From: Halorubrum salipaludis
GTDB lineage: Archaea > Halobacteriota > Halobacteria > Halobacteriales > Haloferacaceae
DNA length: 64,000 bases
Assembly (NCBI RefSeq): GCF_002286985.1
Contig: NZ_NSKC01000002.1
Coordinates: 434,001-498,000 of the forward strand
Reading direction: 5' to 3'
In this document: piece by piece, positions 16,638-25,968 of the stretch
Position numbering within the stretch: the first letter of the stretch is position 1
Layout of the letters: each line of letters begins with the position of its first letter
Notes under the pieces: generated by a model
What the model was told of the DNA's origin: nothing
The model's input: the letters and a program-made list of their open reading frames with translations, nothing else
Databases searched by the model: none
Made by a program: the position numbers and the translations under genes

Positions 16638-18218
16638 TCAGCAGGCGGCCCGCATCTGCTCTTCCGGCTCCGGCTCGCCCACCGGTCCGTTCGGATCCAC
16701 CGGCTGCTCGACGTGGAAGACGGTCACGGACTCCACGCTGCGGTCCGTTCGCTCACAGACGTAGTCCGCCACCGGTCGATACCGCGACTCTCCGGCGTTC
16801 TTCATCCTGAATCCGAACTGGTGCCAGAGGGTCGTCGGATACGTCTCCGCCGCGTCCGGCGGCGGGTCGTACGTGACCGCCTCCCCGTCGCGCATGTCGA
16901 CCGAATCGCCCGATTCGAGCGTCCCCCGGACGACGTACCAGCCGGAGGCGTCCGGCGGGTTCGGCGCGAAGAACGACCAGCTCACTTCCGACAGTTCACC
17001 GCTCGATTCCGACGCCGGGAGGTCGACGAGTCCGATCCCCGCGGCCTGCCACCACACGAGCGCGAGGAAGAAGCCCACGAGCAGCAGGGCCGATCCCACC
17101 CGGATCCCGCGACGCACCCGTGAGGGAGCCGGAGACGCGGCCGCGGTCGCGCTTTCGCCGTCGCTTCGGTCGTCCCACTTTGCGCGTCCCCCGTCGCTGC
17201 GGGACGCGCGCTCGGTGGGTCGAGCGGAGCCGCGGAGCTTCGACGTGGCGGCCTCGACGAGGTTCCAGGCCCCGGGCGGGAAAAACAGGAGCAGGACCGA
17301 GATCATGACGAACGGGAACACGGCGAGCCGCATCGTCGCGGCCATGCCGAGGTGCGCGGAGACGAACGCGAGCGCGACTCCGGCCCTGAGCCACCCGGTC
17401 GCGACGACCAGCAGAACGGACGCCGAGAGGAGCGCGATCCAGAGCCAGTTTATGATCGCGAGGACTGCGGCGTGCTCCGAGACGAACGGACCCATCCCCA
17501 CGATAAACTCCTCCAACTGGAAGATACGAGGGACCGCGACCCCCGACATCCACGCGTCGCTCTGGTACTTAGAGACCGCGTTCGCCGCGTAGATCGACAC
17601 GAGCGTCAGGAGCGTGACGGCCGTTCCGAGCGAACAGACTCGGGGATCGGCGCCGTGCTCCGGCTCGTCACCGGCCTCTCCCCCGGCGTCGTCCCGATCG
17701 GTATCGCCGCTCCGGCGATCCGCGTTGAGCGACCACCGAGCGTCGAGCGGGAGAAAGAGGCTCAGGAAGAGGAACACGACCAGAATCGTGTTCCCGCCGT
17801 TGATCACGTACGGGTTCCGAGCGTACAGCGACGCGAGCAGGACGAGCGAGAGACCCGTCGATGTCCGCGTTCGATAGCCGACGAGCAGGCAGCCGGCGGC
17901 GCAAACCGCGGTCGCGAGGAGCCCCGTCTGCACCCACGCCGAACCCGACACCGCGTGGATCGAAACGCGCTCTAACAGCGGCAGGACCTCCGCGAGCGTC
18001 GAGCGCGGCAGGACGCCGTCGTCCGTGTAAAACGTCCGTACCGCCGGCAGCCGATAGACCAGCAGGTCCCCCAGAAGGAGGAGCGCCACCGCGATCCGGA
18101 ACGCGCCGAGCGCTCGGGGATCGATCCCGAGGTGCGGCCTGGCGCGCTCGCGGAGGGTGTCGCGCGCCGCGGCGCATCGAGAGCGCGCCTTCGAGAGGCG
18201 CTTGCGTGGTGGCGTCAT
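16638..18218 (-). CDS. HTTM-domain (gamma-carboxylase-like) membrane protein
   Basis: A 526-residue membrane protein with several hydrophobic segments. The N-terminal part LGIDPRALGAFRIAVALLLLGDLL is typical of HTTM (vitamin K-dependent carboxylase-like) proteins. Two acidic or low-complexity loops interrupt it (about 165-195 and 330-365). A soluble C-terminal part (from SWSFFAPNPP) ends EEQMRAAC. It lies between the two dehydroquinate pathway genes on the opposite strand, with no evident functional link. The substrate is unknown. Confidence 0.75.
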   Translation of the reverse strand: MTPPRKRLSKARSRCAAARDTLRERARPHLGIDPRALGAFRIAVALLLLGDLLVYRLPAVRTFYTDDGVLPRSTLAEVLPLLERVSIHAVSGSAWVQTGLLATAVCAAGCLLVGYRTRTSTGLSLVLLASLYARNPYVINGGNTILVVFLFLSLFLPLDARWSLNADRRSGDTDRDDAGGEAGDEPEHGADPRVCSLGTAVTLLTLVSIYAANAVSKYQSDAWMSGVAVPRIFQLEEFIVGMGPFVSEHAAVLAIINWLWIALLSASVLLVVATGWLRAGVALAFVSAHLGMAATMRLAVFPFVMISVLLLFFPPGAWNLVEAATSKLRGSARPTERASRSDGGRAKWDDRSDGESATAAASPAPSRVRRGIRVGSALLLVGFFLALVWWQAAGIGLVDLPASESSGELSEVSWSFFAPNPPDASGWYVVRGTLESGDSVDMRDGEAVTYDPPPDAAETYPTTLWHQFGFRMKNAGESRYRPVADYVCERTDRSVESVTVFHVEQPVDPNGPVGEPEPEEQMRAAC

Positions 18219-18344
18219 TCGGGTGTGTGATCTAAACGATGTGATCTCTCTGATAAGTGCTTTGTCGTCTCCGAGGCCCCCCTATCGAGCGCAACGCCCG
18301 ACCCTTTCGCAGTTTTCAAGCCCGCCCGCCGTGAGGTTCCGACA

Positions 18345-19517
18345 ATGACACGCACGGTCTGGGTGAAAGCCGACGGCGAGGTCGGCGACTGGGAGGCGCG
18401 CAAGCGACGGATCACGGCCGCCATCGAGGCCGGCGCGGACTGGGTGCTCGTCGACGAGGGCGACGTGGGGCGCGTCCGAGAGCTCGGCGACGTGAACGTC
18501 GCCGCCTTCCGTTCGGACGCCGACGTGATCGACGACGCCGAGAGCGACGCCGAGGCCGACGCCTACTTCGTCGGGAAGGGCGGCGAGGGCGACGGCACCA
18601 TCGACATGCCCGAGGACCTGTCGGGCTCCGCGGACCTGACCACGCTCCGCCGGCGCGACGACCGCGCGCAGGGCGCGTACGTCCGGGTGCTCGGCACCGA
18701 GTACGAGCGCTTCGCGCAAGAGGCGGCCGCGGACGCCGAGTTCACGGTGATCGTCGGCGAGGACTGGTCGATCATCCCGCTGGAGAACCTGATCGCGCGG
18801 GTCGGCGAGGAGACGCACCTCGTCGCGGGCGCGACCACCGCCGCGGAGGCGAAGACCGCCTTCGAGACGCTGGAGATCGGCGCCGACGGCGTCCTCCTCG
18901 ACGCCGACTCCCCGGACGAGATCCGCGGCGCTGTCGAGGCCCGCGACGCCGCCGACCGCGAGACGCTCGACCTGCGACACGCCGAGGTGACCGAGATCGA
19001 ACAGACCGGGATGGCCGACCGGGTCTGTATCGACACCGGCTCGCTGATGGACGACACGGAGGGGATGCTCGTGGGATCGATGTCGCGCGGGCTGTTCTTC
19101 GTCCACGCGGAGACCGCGGAGTCGCCGTACGTCGCCTCGCGCCCGTTCCGCGTGAACGCCGGCGCGGTCCACGCGTACGTCCGCAACGCCGAGGGCGGCA
19201 CCAACTACCTCGCGGAGCTGGCGAGCGGCGACGAGGTCCAGGTCGTCGACACCGACGGGCACACCCGAGAGGCGGTCGTCGGCCGCGTGAAGATCGAGAA
19301 GCGCCCGATGTTCCGGATTCAGGCCGAGGTGGAGACGGACGAGGGGACCGACCGGATCGAGACGCTCATCCAGAACGCCGAGACGGTGAAGATCGCCACG
19401 AGTGAGGGGCGGAAGGCGGTCACAGAGGTCGAGCCCGGCGACGAGGCGCTCGTCTACTACGAGGACGTGGCGCGCCACTTCGGCGAGGCGGTCGAGGAGA
19501 GCATCATCGAGAAGTAG
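18345..19517 (+). CDS. 3-dehydroquinate synthase II
   Basis: A 390-residue protein matching archaeal DHQ synthase II, which oxidises and cyclises the ADTH synthase product to 3-dehydroquinate. TRTVWVKADGEVGDWEARK is the family start, and the long stretch TGMADRVCIDTGSLMDDTEG with the later GGTNYLAELASGDEVQVV is characteristic. It replaces DAHP synthase and AroB in these archaea. Its partner is the aldolase at 15806-16597. Confidence 0.94.
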   Translation: MTRTVWVKADGEVGDWEARKRRITAAIEAGADWVLVDEGDVGRVRELGDVNVAAFRSDADVIDDAESDAEADAYFVGKGGEGDGTIDMPEDLSGSADLTTLRRRDDRAQGAYVRVLGTEYERFAQEAAADAEFTVIVGEDWSIIPLENLIARVGEETHLVAGATTAAEAKTAFETLEIGADGVLLDADSPDEIRGAVEARDAADRETLDLRHAEVTEIEQTGMADRVCIDTGSLMDDTEGMLVGSMSRGLFFVHAETAESPYVASRPFRVNAGAVHAYVRNAEGGTNYLAELASGDEVQVVDTDGHTREAVVGRVKIEKRPMFRIQAEVETDEGTDRIETLIQNAETVKIATSEGRKAVTEVEPGDEALVYYEDVARHFGEAVEESIIEK

Positions 19518-19542
19518 CGAGACTGAGCGAAGCGAAGTCTCG
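19518..19542 (+). terminator. Hairpin directly after DHQ synthase II
   Basis: CGAGACT and AGTCTCG form a 7-bp stem starting right after the stop codon. No T-run follows. It could be a terminator or an mRNA 3'-end stabiliser. Confidence 0.4.
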
Positions 19543-19687
19543 TACGCGAACGGCGAAGCCGCGAGCCGAGCGGCCAACCGAAGGGAGGCCACTACCGAGG
19601 GGGATCCGGCGGCGACTCTTCGCTCCGGATCCGGTCGGCGTCGCGTCGACCCGAACGCATTTGTGTGACACGTCTGACTGCTGTCAC

Positions 19688-20296
19688 ATGGCAGTCGCGA
19701 ACGAGCGCCGGCAGGTCGCAGAGTTGGGCTTCGTCGATCGGATCCGCCACCTCGCGGACGCCGCGAATCCGGCGTTCGCGGCCGGGAGCTTCCTCGTGCC
19801 GCTCGCCTTTCTCGCCGCGAGCCTCGCGCTCGCGAGCACGGAACTGCTCTTCTACACCCACGTCGCCGCGGGCGCGGTGTGGTTCGGCTTCGCCATAATC
19901 TTCCCCGCGATCATCGGCCCGACGCTCGGCGGCCTCGACGAGGAGGCGGCGGCCGCGGTGAACGCCACGCTCATTCCGAAGGCGGTCTTCTTCCTCGTCG
20001 GCTTCTCGCTGACGACGGTCCTGTCTGGCACGGTGCTTCTGACGCCCGATCTCGGGCTCGGCTACGGGTTCGTCGGCACGTGGTCGTCGATGGCGCTCGG
20101 CGTCGGCTGGGGGCTGTTCGCGTTCGGGCTCGCCGTCCCGCACCGGCTGCAGCTGTCGGCGTACTACGAGACGCTGTCGCCCGATCCGGACGGCTCGCGG
20201 CTCGAGTCGATCGAGAAGAAGAACCTCGTCGTCGGGCTGTTCGAGGGCGCCGTGATGCTCGGACTCGTCGTGTTGATGACCGGGTTCCGGCTGTAG
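19688..20296 (+). CDS. Four-TM membrane protein, unknown
   Basis: A 202-residue protein with about four or five hydrophobic segments (from FAAGSFLVPLAFLAASLAL to AVMLGLVVLMTGFRL). Segment two, YTHVAAGAVWFGFAIIFPAIIGP, has a His and Trp layout seen in CopD/DUF2269-like membrane proteins, but no family is certain. The ATG at 19688 is preferred over an upstream TTG. An AT-rich box near 19658 would serve as promoter. Confidence 0.7.
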   Translation: MAVANERRQVAELGFVDRIRHLADAANPAFAAGSFLVPLAFLAASLALASTELLFYTHVAAGAVWFGFAIIFPAIIGPTLGGLDEEAAAAVNATLIPKAVFFLVGFSLTTVLSGTVLLTPDLGLGYGFVGTWSSMALGVGWGLFAFGLAVPHRLQLSAYYETLSPDPDGSRLESIEKKNLVVGLFEGAVMLGLVVLMTGFRL

Positions 20297-20327
20297 GACG
20301 GGGCGGCGGAGTCCCGACCGTCTCGGC

Positions 20328-21854
20328 TCAGATCCCGTACAGCTCGCCGTACTTCTCCTCGACGTAGTCGGTGAACGCGTCCGCCGAGAACTCCTCGCCC
20401 GTCGCGCGCTCGACGAGCTCGTTCGTCTCGTAGCGGGCGCCGTGCCGGTGGACGTTCTCGCCGAGCCACTCCCGGAGCTCGTCGAACTCGCCGGCGGCGA
20501 TCTTCCCGTCGAGGTCGTCGATGTCGTCCTCGGCCGCTTCGAACAGCTGGGCGGCCATCACGGAACCGAGCGAGTAGGTTGGGAAGTAGCCGAAGTTGCC
20601 GTGGCTCCAGTGGATGTCCTGCAGGCACCCCTCGGCGTCGTTCTCGGGGCGGATCCCGAGGTACTCCTCGTACTTGTCGTTCCAGACCTCCGGCACGTCC
20701 TCGACCGCGAGGTCGCCGCGGACCAGGTCCCGCTCGATCTCGAACCGGACGACGATGTGGAGGTGGTAGGTGAGCTCGTCCGCCTCGACGCGGATCAGGT
20801 TGTCCTCGTGGACCTGATTGAACGCTTGGTACGCGTCCTCGACGGTGGCGTCGTCGGTCTCGGGGAAGTGCTCTTTGAAGGTCGGCAAGAATAGCTCCCA
20901 GAACTCGCGGCTGCGACCGACGTGGTTCTCCCAGAGCCGCGACTGCGACTCGTGGACCGAGAGGTCTCGCGACTGGCCGAGCGGGGTCCCGAACTCCTCC
21001 TGCGGGAGCCCGAGGTTGTACTGCGCGTGGCCGAACTCGTGGACCGTCGAGCCGATCGCGCCGAGCGGGTCGGACTCGTCGAACCGGGTCGTCACCCGGC
21101 AGTCGAACTGGTTGCCCGCGGTGAACGGGTGCGAGGAGACGTCGAGCCGGCCGCGGTCGAAGTCGTAGCCGACCAGTTCGAGCGTCTCGCGCGCGAGCGC
21201 CTCCTGCTCCTCTTCGGGGAACGTCCCCTCGAAGGTGTCGACGGCGAGGTCGGCGTCGGACTCGCGGATCGCGTCGATCATCGGGACGAGCGTCTCCCGC
21301 AGCTCCGTCAGGATCGACTCCGCGCGCTCCATCGAGAGGCACGGCTCGAACTCCTCGAAGAGCACTTCGTAGGGGTCCCGGTCGGGGTCGATGTGCTCGG
21401 CGTACTCGCGTTTTAGCTCGACGTGCTTCTCAAGGTGGGGGGCGAACGTATCGAAGTCGTCCTCGGCCTTCGCCTCCTCCCACGCCTGCAGCGCCTCCGT
21501 ACCGGTCTCGGAGATCTCCTCGACGAGGTCGACGGGGACGGCGTCGGCGCGCTCGTACTCGCGCCGGACCTCGCGCACGACGGCGGCCTGCTCGTCGGTG
21601 AGGTCGGCGTCGGCGAGTTCGTCGAGCAGCTCGCCCGTCTCCGCGTCGGTGACCATGTCGTGGCGGACCGAGGAGAGCGTCGAGAGCTGCTTCGAGCGGG
21701 CGGGGGTGCCGCCCTCGGGCATCATCACCTGCTGGTCCCAGCCGAGCACGCCGGCCGCGCTCCCGACCGCGTTCCACTTCCGAACCCGGTCTAAGAGGGC
21801 GTCGTACGCGTCCGGGGCGTCGGCTGCGTCGTCGGCCGCGGCTTCCGTTGCCAT
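20328..21854 (-). CDS. M32-family carboxypeptidase
   Basis: A 508-residue protein of the Taq/Pfu carboxypeptidase family, of normal length. The zinc motif is in STVHEFGHAQYNLGLP (HExxH type), and WDQQVMMPEGGTPARSKQLS near the N-terminus is a family signature. It removes C-terminal amino acids in the cytosol. The ATG at 21852-21854 starts MATEAAADDA; the longer frame upstream is shadow. It is divergent from the aldolase gene. Confidence 0.93.
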   Translation of the reverse strand: MATEAAADDAADAPDAYDALLDRVRKWNAVGSAAGVLGWDQQVMMPEGGTPARSKQLSTLSSVRHDMVTDAETGELLDELADADLTDEQAAVVREVRREYERADAVPVDLVEEISETGTEALQAWEEAKAEDDFDTFAPHLEKHVELKREYAEHIDPDRDPYEVLFEEFEPCLSMERAESILTELRETLVPMIDAIRESDADLAVDTFEGTFPEEEQEALARETLELVGYDFDRGRLDVSSHPFTAGNQFDCRVTTRFDESDPLGAIGSTVHEFGHAQYNLGLPQEEFGTPLGQSRDLSVHESQSRLWENHVGRSREFWELFLPTFKEHFPETDDATVEDAYQAFNQVHEDNLIRVEADELTYHLHIVVRFEIERDLVRGDLAVEDVPEVWNDKYEEYLGIRPENDAEGCLQDIHWSHGNFGYFPTYSLGSVMAAQLFEAAEDDIDDLDGKIAAGEFDELREWLGENVHRHGARYETNELVERATGEEFSADAFTDYVEEKYGELYGI

Positions 21855-21998
21855 ACCTCGCGGATCGGCCGCGTCGGTTAAGAAGGGACCGGACGCGGAA
21901 CTCCGACGAGCCCCCCGCGTTCGGAACCGTTCCGCGACGACGCGGCGGTTCCTCGAACGCGAGATATATCCGAACCGCCGCTGAACGACCACCAACCG

Positions 21999-23048
21999 AT
22001 GCCCGAAGCCGACGACGAGTTCATCGACCTGCGGTCCGACACCGTCACGACGCCCTCGGAGGCGATGCGCGAGGCGGCCGCGACCGCCGAGGTCGGCGAC
22101 GACGTGTACCGCGACGACCCCACCGTCAACGAGCTGGAGCGCCGCGCCGCCGACGCGGTCGGCACCGAGGCCGCGCTGTACGTCCCCTCGGGGACGATGG
22201 CCAACCAGATCGCGGTCCACGTCCACACCGAGCCCGGACAGGAGCTCCTCTTGGAGCGCGAGTCGCACATCTACCGCTGGGAGCTGGCGGGCGCCGCCAA
22301 GCTCTCCGGCGCTCAGACCCGGACGATCGACGCCGGCGAGCGCTGCGTCCCGACGCCCGACGCGGTCCGAGAGGGGATCGTCGGCGAGGACCTCCACCGC
22401 CCCGGCACCGGGCTCCTCGCGCTGGAGAACACCCACAACTACCGCGGCGGGACGGCGATCCCGGTCGAAGCGATCGCCGCGGCCGCCGAGGCCGCTCGCG
22501 ACGCCGACGTGCCGGTCCACCTCGACGGCGCGCGCGTGTTCAACGCCGCGGTCGCGCTCGGCGTCGACGCGAGCGAGCTCGTCGCGCCCGTCGACACCGT
22601 CTCCTTCTGTCTCTCCAAGGGGCTCGGCGCGCCGGTCGGCTCGATCGTCGCCGGCGACGAATCGTTCGTCGAGGAGGCCCGCCGCGTCAGGAAGCTGTTC
22701 GGCGGCGGGATGCGGCAGGCCGGACTGATCGCCGCGCCGGGCCTGCTCGCCTTAGAGAACGTCGAGCGACTCGCGGACGACCACGCCAACGCCGAGCGGC
22801 TCGCGGCCGGACTCGACGCCCTGGACGGGGTCGACGCGCCCGCTCCCGACACCAACATTGTCGTCGCGCACACCGACGACGCCGGTATCGCAGCGTCCGA
22901 CCTCGTGGCGGCCTGCGAGGACGCCGGCGTCGGCTGCGTGGAGTTCGACGAGTACACGACCCGGTTCACCACCCACCTCGACGTCGGCCGCGACGACGTG
23001 GACGCCGCGGTCGAGCGGGTTCGCGACGTGATCAGGGAGCTGGCGTAG
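21999..23048 (+). CDS. Low-specificity L-threonine aldolase
   Basis: A 349-residue fold-type I PLP enzyme splitting threonine to glycine and acetaldehyde. FIDLRSDTVTTPSEAMR is the signature start, VPVHLDGARVFNAAVALG binds the cofactor, and SFCLSKGLGAPVGS carries the PLP lysine. A TATATC box lies about 35 bp above the ATG. Confidence 0.93.
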   Translation: MPEADDEFIDLRSDTVTTPSEAMREAAATAEVGDDVYRDDPTVNELERRAADAVGTEAALYVPSGTMANQIAVHVHTEPGQELLLERESHIYRWELAGAAKLSGAQTRTIDAGERCVPTPDAVREGIVGEDLHRPGTGLLALENTHNYRGGTAIPVEAIAAAAEAARDADVPVHLDGARVFNAAVALGVDASELVAPVDTVSFCLSKGLGAPVGSIVAGDESFVEEARRVRKLFGGGMRQAGLIAAPGLLALENVERLADDHANAERLAAGLDALDGVDAPAPDTNIVVAHTDDAGIAASDLVAACEDAGVGCVEFDEYTTRFTTHLDVGRDDVDAAVERVRDVIRELA

Positions 23049-23148
23049 TTCCGGGGTTACACGCGACGCCGCGATCGGTTATCCGGGTTTTACTGAGGCG
23101 ATTCCCAAGAGAATGTACATCCCGGTTCTCACCAGTACAGGCCGGCAG

Positions 23149-23340
23149 CGATCGACATCGGGGGTGAATGTAGCGAATTGGCTGATCGGTTGTTTATAAG
23201 TCAGGTTGCGACATCGCTGGCAGGCATTTATAAATGATTGACGGCTTAGGAGTGAGGGGCTGCAAAGCTCCAGTCGCTGCGGGCAGCGCACACTCGCTGT
23301 CGTCCGAAAGGCGCTTCGCACCTCTGGCAGTCGAGCAAAA
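23149..23340 (-). repeat. Degenerate copy B of the dispersed element
   Basis: 23149-23203 aligns with the reverse complement of 40051-40105 with roughly ten mismatches in 55. Downstream, CTCGCTGTCGTCCGAAAGGC matches 5012-5032 in copy A almost exactly. The long stem is no longer well paired, so this copy is probably a dead remnant. Confidence 0.5.
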
Positions 23341-23468
23341 TTCGACCCGGCCGCGTCGTTCGTTATAAGTGCCCGTCGCTGTCGCTCACTGTCCGTTTAA
23401 AAACCGTCTTGCCACCGCCGATCTGCGAGACTCGCTCCCGCAGTTGGCGCAGGCTCGGACATCGAATG

Positions 23469-23542
23469 TCGACCGCGGACGTTTTCGGTCAACGTCGACC
23501 GCGGACGTTTTCGGTCAACGTCGACCGCGGACGTGTTCCGTC
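23469..23542. repeat. 26-bp tandem repeat, about 2.8 copies
   Basis: The unit begins TCGACCGCGGACG and continues TTTTCGGTCAACG. Two copies at 23469-23494 and 23495-23520 are identical, and a third partial, diverged copy runs from 23521. It lies 100 bp beyond the end of the tandem VOC gene. Confidence 0.8.
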
Positions 23543-23644
23543 GGGCGATACGCACTCCTCGCCGACCGGCTGTTGGACGCGATACCGTCTCTGAACGAAA
23601 GGACTTCGACGGGGCCGGGAGCGTGACCCTCGGAACGACCCGCC

Positions 23645-24415
23645 CTACTCCCGGACGAGCAGTTCGATCTCGTGGCCGTCCTGGTCCTTCGTGAACGCGT
23701 AGTTGTGGTCGCAGGACTCCGGATCGCGGTAGTCGGGCGCCTCGCGGGTCATCAGGTCGTCCCACGCCTCGTCGAGGTCGTCGACTCGGACGCAGAGGTG
23801 GCCCCAGCCGTCGCCCATCGTGTACTCGCGGCCGTCGTAGTTGTAGGTGAGCTCCAGCTTCATCGCCTCCTTCGGCGCGTCCTCGGGGGCCATGAAGTAG
23901 TTCGAGAAGGTGTCGGCCTCCCAGCGCCCGGCCGGCTGCTCCGTGTACTCGAACTTGCGGGTCCAGTAGCCGAGCGCCTCGTCGGCGTCCTCGACGCGGA
24001 TCATGGTGTGGTCGATGCTCCACTTCGCGCCGTAGTCGCGCTTGACGATCTCGATCTCGTGGCCGTCGGGGTCCTTCACGAACGCGTAGCGGTTGCCGCA
24101 CGACTCGGGGTCGCGGTAGTCCTCGACGCCCTCGTCCATCAGCTGGTCGTACGACTCCTGGAGTGCGTCCTCGGGGACGCGCACGGCGATGTGGCCCCAC
24201 GCGTCGCCGACCTCGTAGGTGTGGTCGCCGTGGTTGTAGGTGAGCTCCAGCGTCGCGCCGTCCTCGTGCAGCTCCTCGGGGCCGAGGTAGACGTTGGTGA
24301 AGGTGTCCGCCTCCCAGCGTCCCTTCTCCTCGTAGTTCAGGTGGGTCTGGTACCAGTCGAGGCTCTCCTCTAAGTCCTCGACGCGGATCATCACGTGATC
24401 GAAGGTTCCGTCCAT
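23645..24415 (-). CDS. Tandem VOC (glyoxalase-like) protein
   Basis: A 256-residue protein made of two similar VOC domains (FDHVMIRVEDLEESLDWYQ and IDHTMIRVEDADEALGYW). Each keeps the metal-binding pattern: His in the first strand, Glu in LELTYN, His in WGH, and Glu in DGHEIE. Each half ends in a DYRDPESC...DGHEIE block. It may be a lactoylglutathione-lyase-like isomerase or a dioxygenase. The ATG at 24413-24415 begins MDGTFDHVM; earlier in-frame codons add non-homologous sequence. Confidence 0.88.
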   Translation of the reverse strand: MDGTFDHVMIRVEDLEESLDWYQTHLNYEEKGRWEADTFTNVYLGPEELHEDGATLELTYNHGDHTYEVGDAWGHIAVRVPEDALQESYDQLMDEGVEDYRDPESCGNRYAFVKDPDGHEIEIVKRDYGAKWSIDHTMIRVEDADEALGYWTRKFEYTEQPAGRWEADTFSNYFMAPEDAPKEAMKLELTYNYDGREYTMGDGWGHLCVRVDDLDEAWDDLMTREAPDYRDPESCDHNYAFTKDQDGHEIELLVRE

Positions 24416-24608
24416 ACGCGATCCGTCGGTCGCTCGCCCCAAAAGCGTACTGAAGGGATCGGCGCTGGCCGCGATCCGGCCCCGCGGGGGAGCCGTCACG
24501 GCAAACGCGTTCCGCGTTTTCTCCGGTTATTTCCGTATTAATTGATTGGTACCGGAGATTGATACGTAACCGGCGGGACGCGCCGCGAACGGCGCCGCTC
24601 GCCGATCG

Positions 24609-25802
24609 ATGCAAGACAAACGAGATCCGCCGTCGACCGCGATCGACGGCACCGACGAGTCGTATCACGCTGAAGCAACACTCGACGCGGCGTCGACCTC
24701 CCGGTCGAAGCCGATCGGTACCGAGGCGACGGTCGCGGCCGCGTCCGCGCCGACCGGCGCGGCGAGCGAGGCGAAGCCGACGCGCTCGGCCGAACCGAAT
24801 GTGACCGAACCGAACGCGACGGAACCGAACGTGACCGAACCGACCGGCCCCGGACACGGGCTCCTGCAGTCGCTCGTCGGGCTCGCCTCCGGATCCCCGT
24901 TCGTGGCGGTCGTCGCCGCGCTCGAAACGGTCATCGCGACCGTCCTGCTGGGGGTGCCGCTCTCGGCCGCGCCGGCCGTGGTCGGGCTCGTCGCGTTCGC
25001 GGTGTACACCGTCGACCATGTCGCCGACGCGGCGGCGGACGCCCGGTCGACGCCGGGTCGCGCGCGGATCGCGCTCCGGTACGGCGATCAGCTGATGATC
25101 GCCGCCGCCCTCGCCTACGGGCTCGCGGTGGCGCTTTCGATCGCGGGCGGACCGCTCGCGCTCGGCGTCGCGCTGCTTCCGGGAGCGCTCTGGATCGCGT
25201 ACGCCTCCGACTGGCTCCCGAACGCCGGGCGGGCCCTCCGATCGCTCGCGCCGGAGGCCGGACTCGGGACCGGACTGCGGCTCCCGCGCCTGAAGGAGGT
25301 CCCCGTCCTCAGTTCCGTCGTCGTCGCCGCGGGGTGGGCGATCGCGGTCACGCTGCTCCCGCTGGCGTTCGCCGGAGGTCCGGGCTCGGGCGCCCCGACG
25401 GCTGGTCTCTCGGTATTCGGCGCCGCGCCGATCGAGCCGGTCGTCGCGGTCGCATTCGCGTACTTCCTCCTGCGGTCGTTCGTCGACACCGAGCTCCCGA
25501 ACGTCCGCGACGTGGAGGCGGACGCCGCGGCGGGCGTCTCGACGCTCCCCATCTCGCTCGGCGTCCCCCGGACCCGGCGCGTGCTGTACGGGGTCGACCT
25601 CCTCACGGCCGCGACGCTGGCGGCGGCGACCGCGACCGGGGTCCTCGCGCCGGGGATCGCCGCGGCGCTCGGCGTCGGGCTCGCGGCCTCGCTCGCGGTC
25701 ACCGCGCTCGCCGGTCGCGTCGACGACGCAGGGGTGCTGGGGGTCGCCCCCGACTGCACGTACCTCGTCGTGGCGGTCGCGCTCGCGCTCGTCGCGGCGT
25801 GA
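24609..25802 (+). CDS. UbiA-family prenyltransferase-like membrane protein
   Basis: A 397-residue protein. The first 80 or so residues are low complexity and include an N-V/A-T-E-P repeat. The rest is a UbiA-type fold: the first Asp-rich motif reads YTVDHVADAAAD, the second VDTELPNVRDVEAD, with about eight membrane segments. UbiA enzymes attach prenyl chains to aromatic or lipid acceptors; here the acceptor is unknown. The start could be internal if the repeat region is not translated, because the repeat DNA is not conserved domain. Confidence 0.8.
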   Translation: MQDKRDPPSTAIDGTDESYHAEATLDAASTSRSKPIGTEATVAAASAPTGAASEAKPTRSAEPNVTEPNATEPNVTEPTGPGHGLLQSLVGLASGSPFVAVVAALETVIATVLLGVPLSAAPAVVGLVAFAVYTVDHVADAAADARSTPGRARIALRYGDQLMIAAALAYGLAVALSIAGGPLALGVALLPGALWIAYASDWLPNAGRALRSLAPEAGLGTGLRLPRLKEVPVLSSVVVAAGWAIAVTLLPLAFAGGPGSGAPTAGLSVFGAAPIEPVVAVAFAYFLLRSFVDTELPNVRDVEADAAAGVSTLPISLGVPRTRRVLYGVDLLTAATLAAATATGVLAPGIAAALGVGLAASLAVTALAGRVDDAGVLGVAPDCTYLVVAVALALVAA

Positions 25803-25940
25803 CGGACCGGCGGGTGTGACCGGGCCGCCGAATCCGATCGGGCGCCGCCCGACATCGGCGCGGCCTCGCTGTCCCCGCGTTTCGTTCGCAGAAGGCGGCC
25901 GCGGACGGAACGGAACTGTCTGTCCGCCGGAGTAAAATGA

Positions 25941-25948
25941 TTTATATC
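25941..25948 (+). promoter_or_regulatory. TATA box of the histidine kinase gene
   Basis: TTTATATC lies 21-28 bp above the GTG start, a strong leaderless haloarchaeal promoter that also supports the unusual GTG start. Confidence 0.6.
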
Positions 25949-25968
25949 CTGGACCTCTGCAAATAACC

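Larger units (their letters stand above)
23049..23644. other. Gene-free region with repeat-element remnants
   Basis: No convincing gene is seen in these 596 bp. 23149-23203 resembles the terminal inverted repeat region of the element at 39599-40105. 23240-23330 holds a decayed stretch of the structured repeat (GCAAAGCTCCAG, then CTCGCTGTCGTCCGAAAGG), and 23469-23542 holds a 26-bp tandem repeat. TTATAA-like boxes recur at 23191, 23229 and 23363. Confidence 0.55.
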
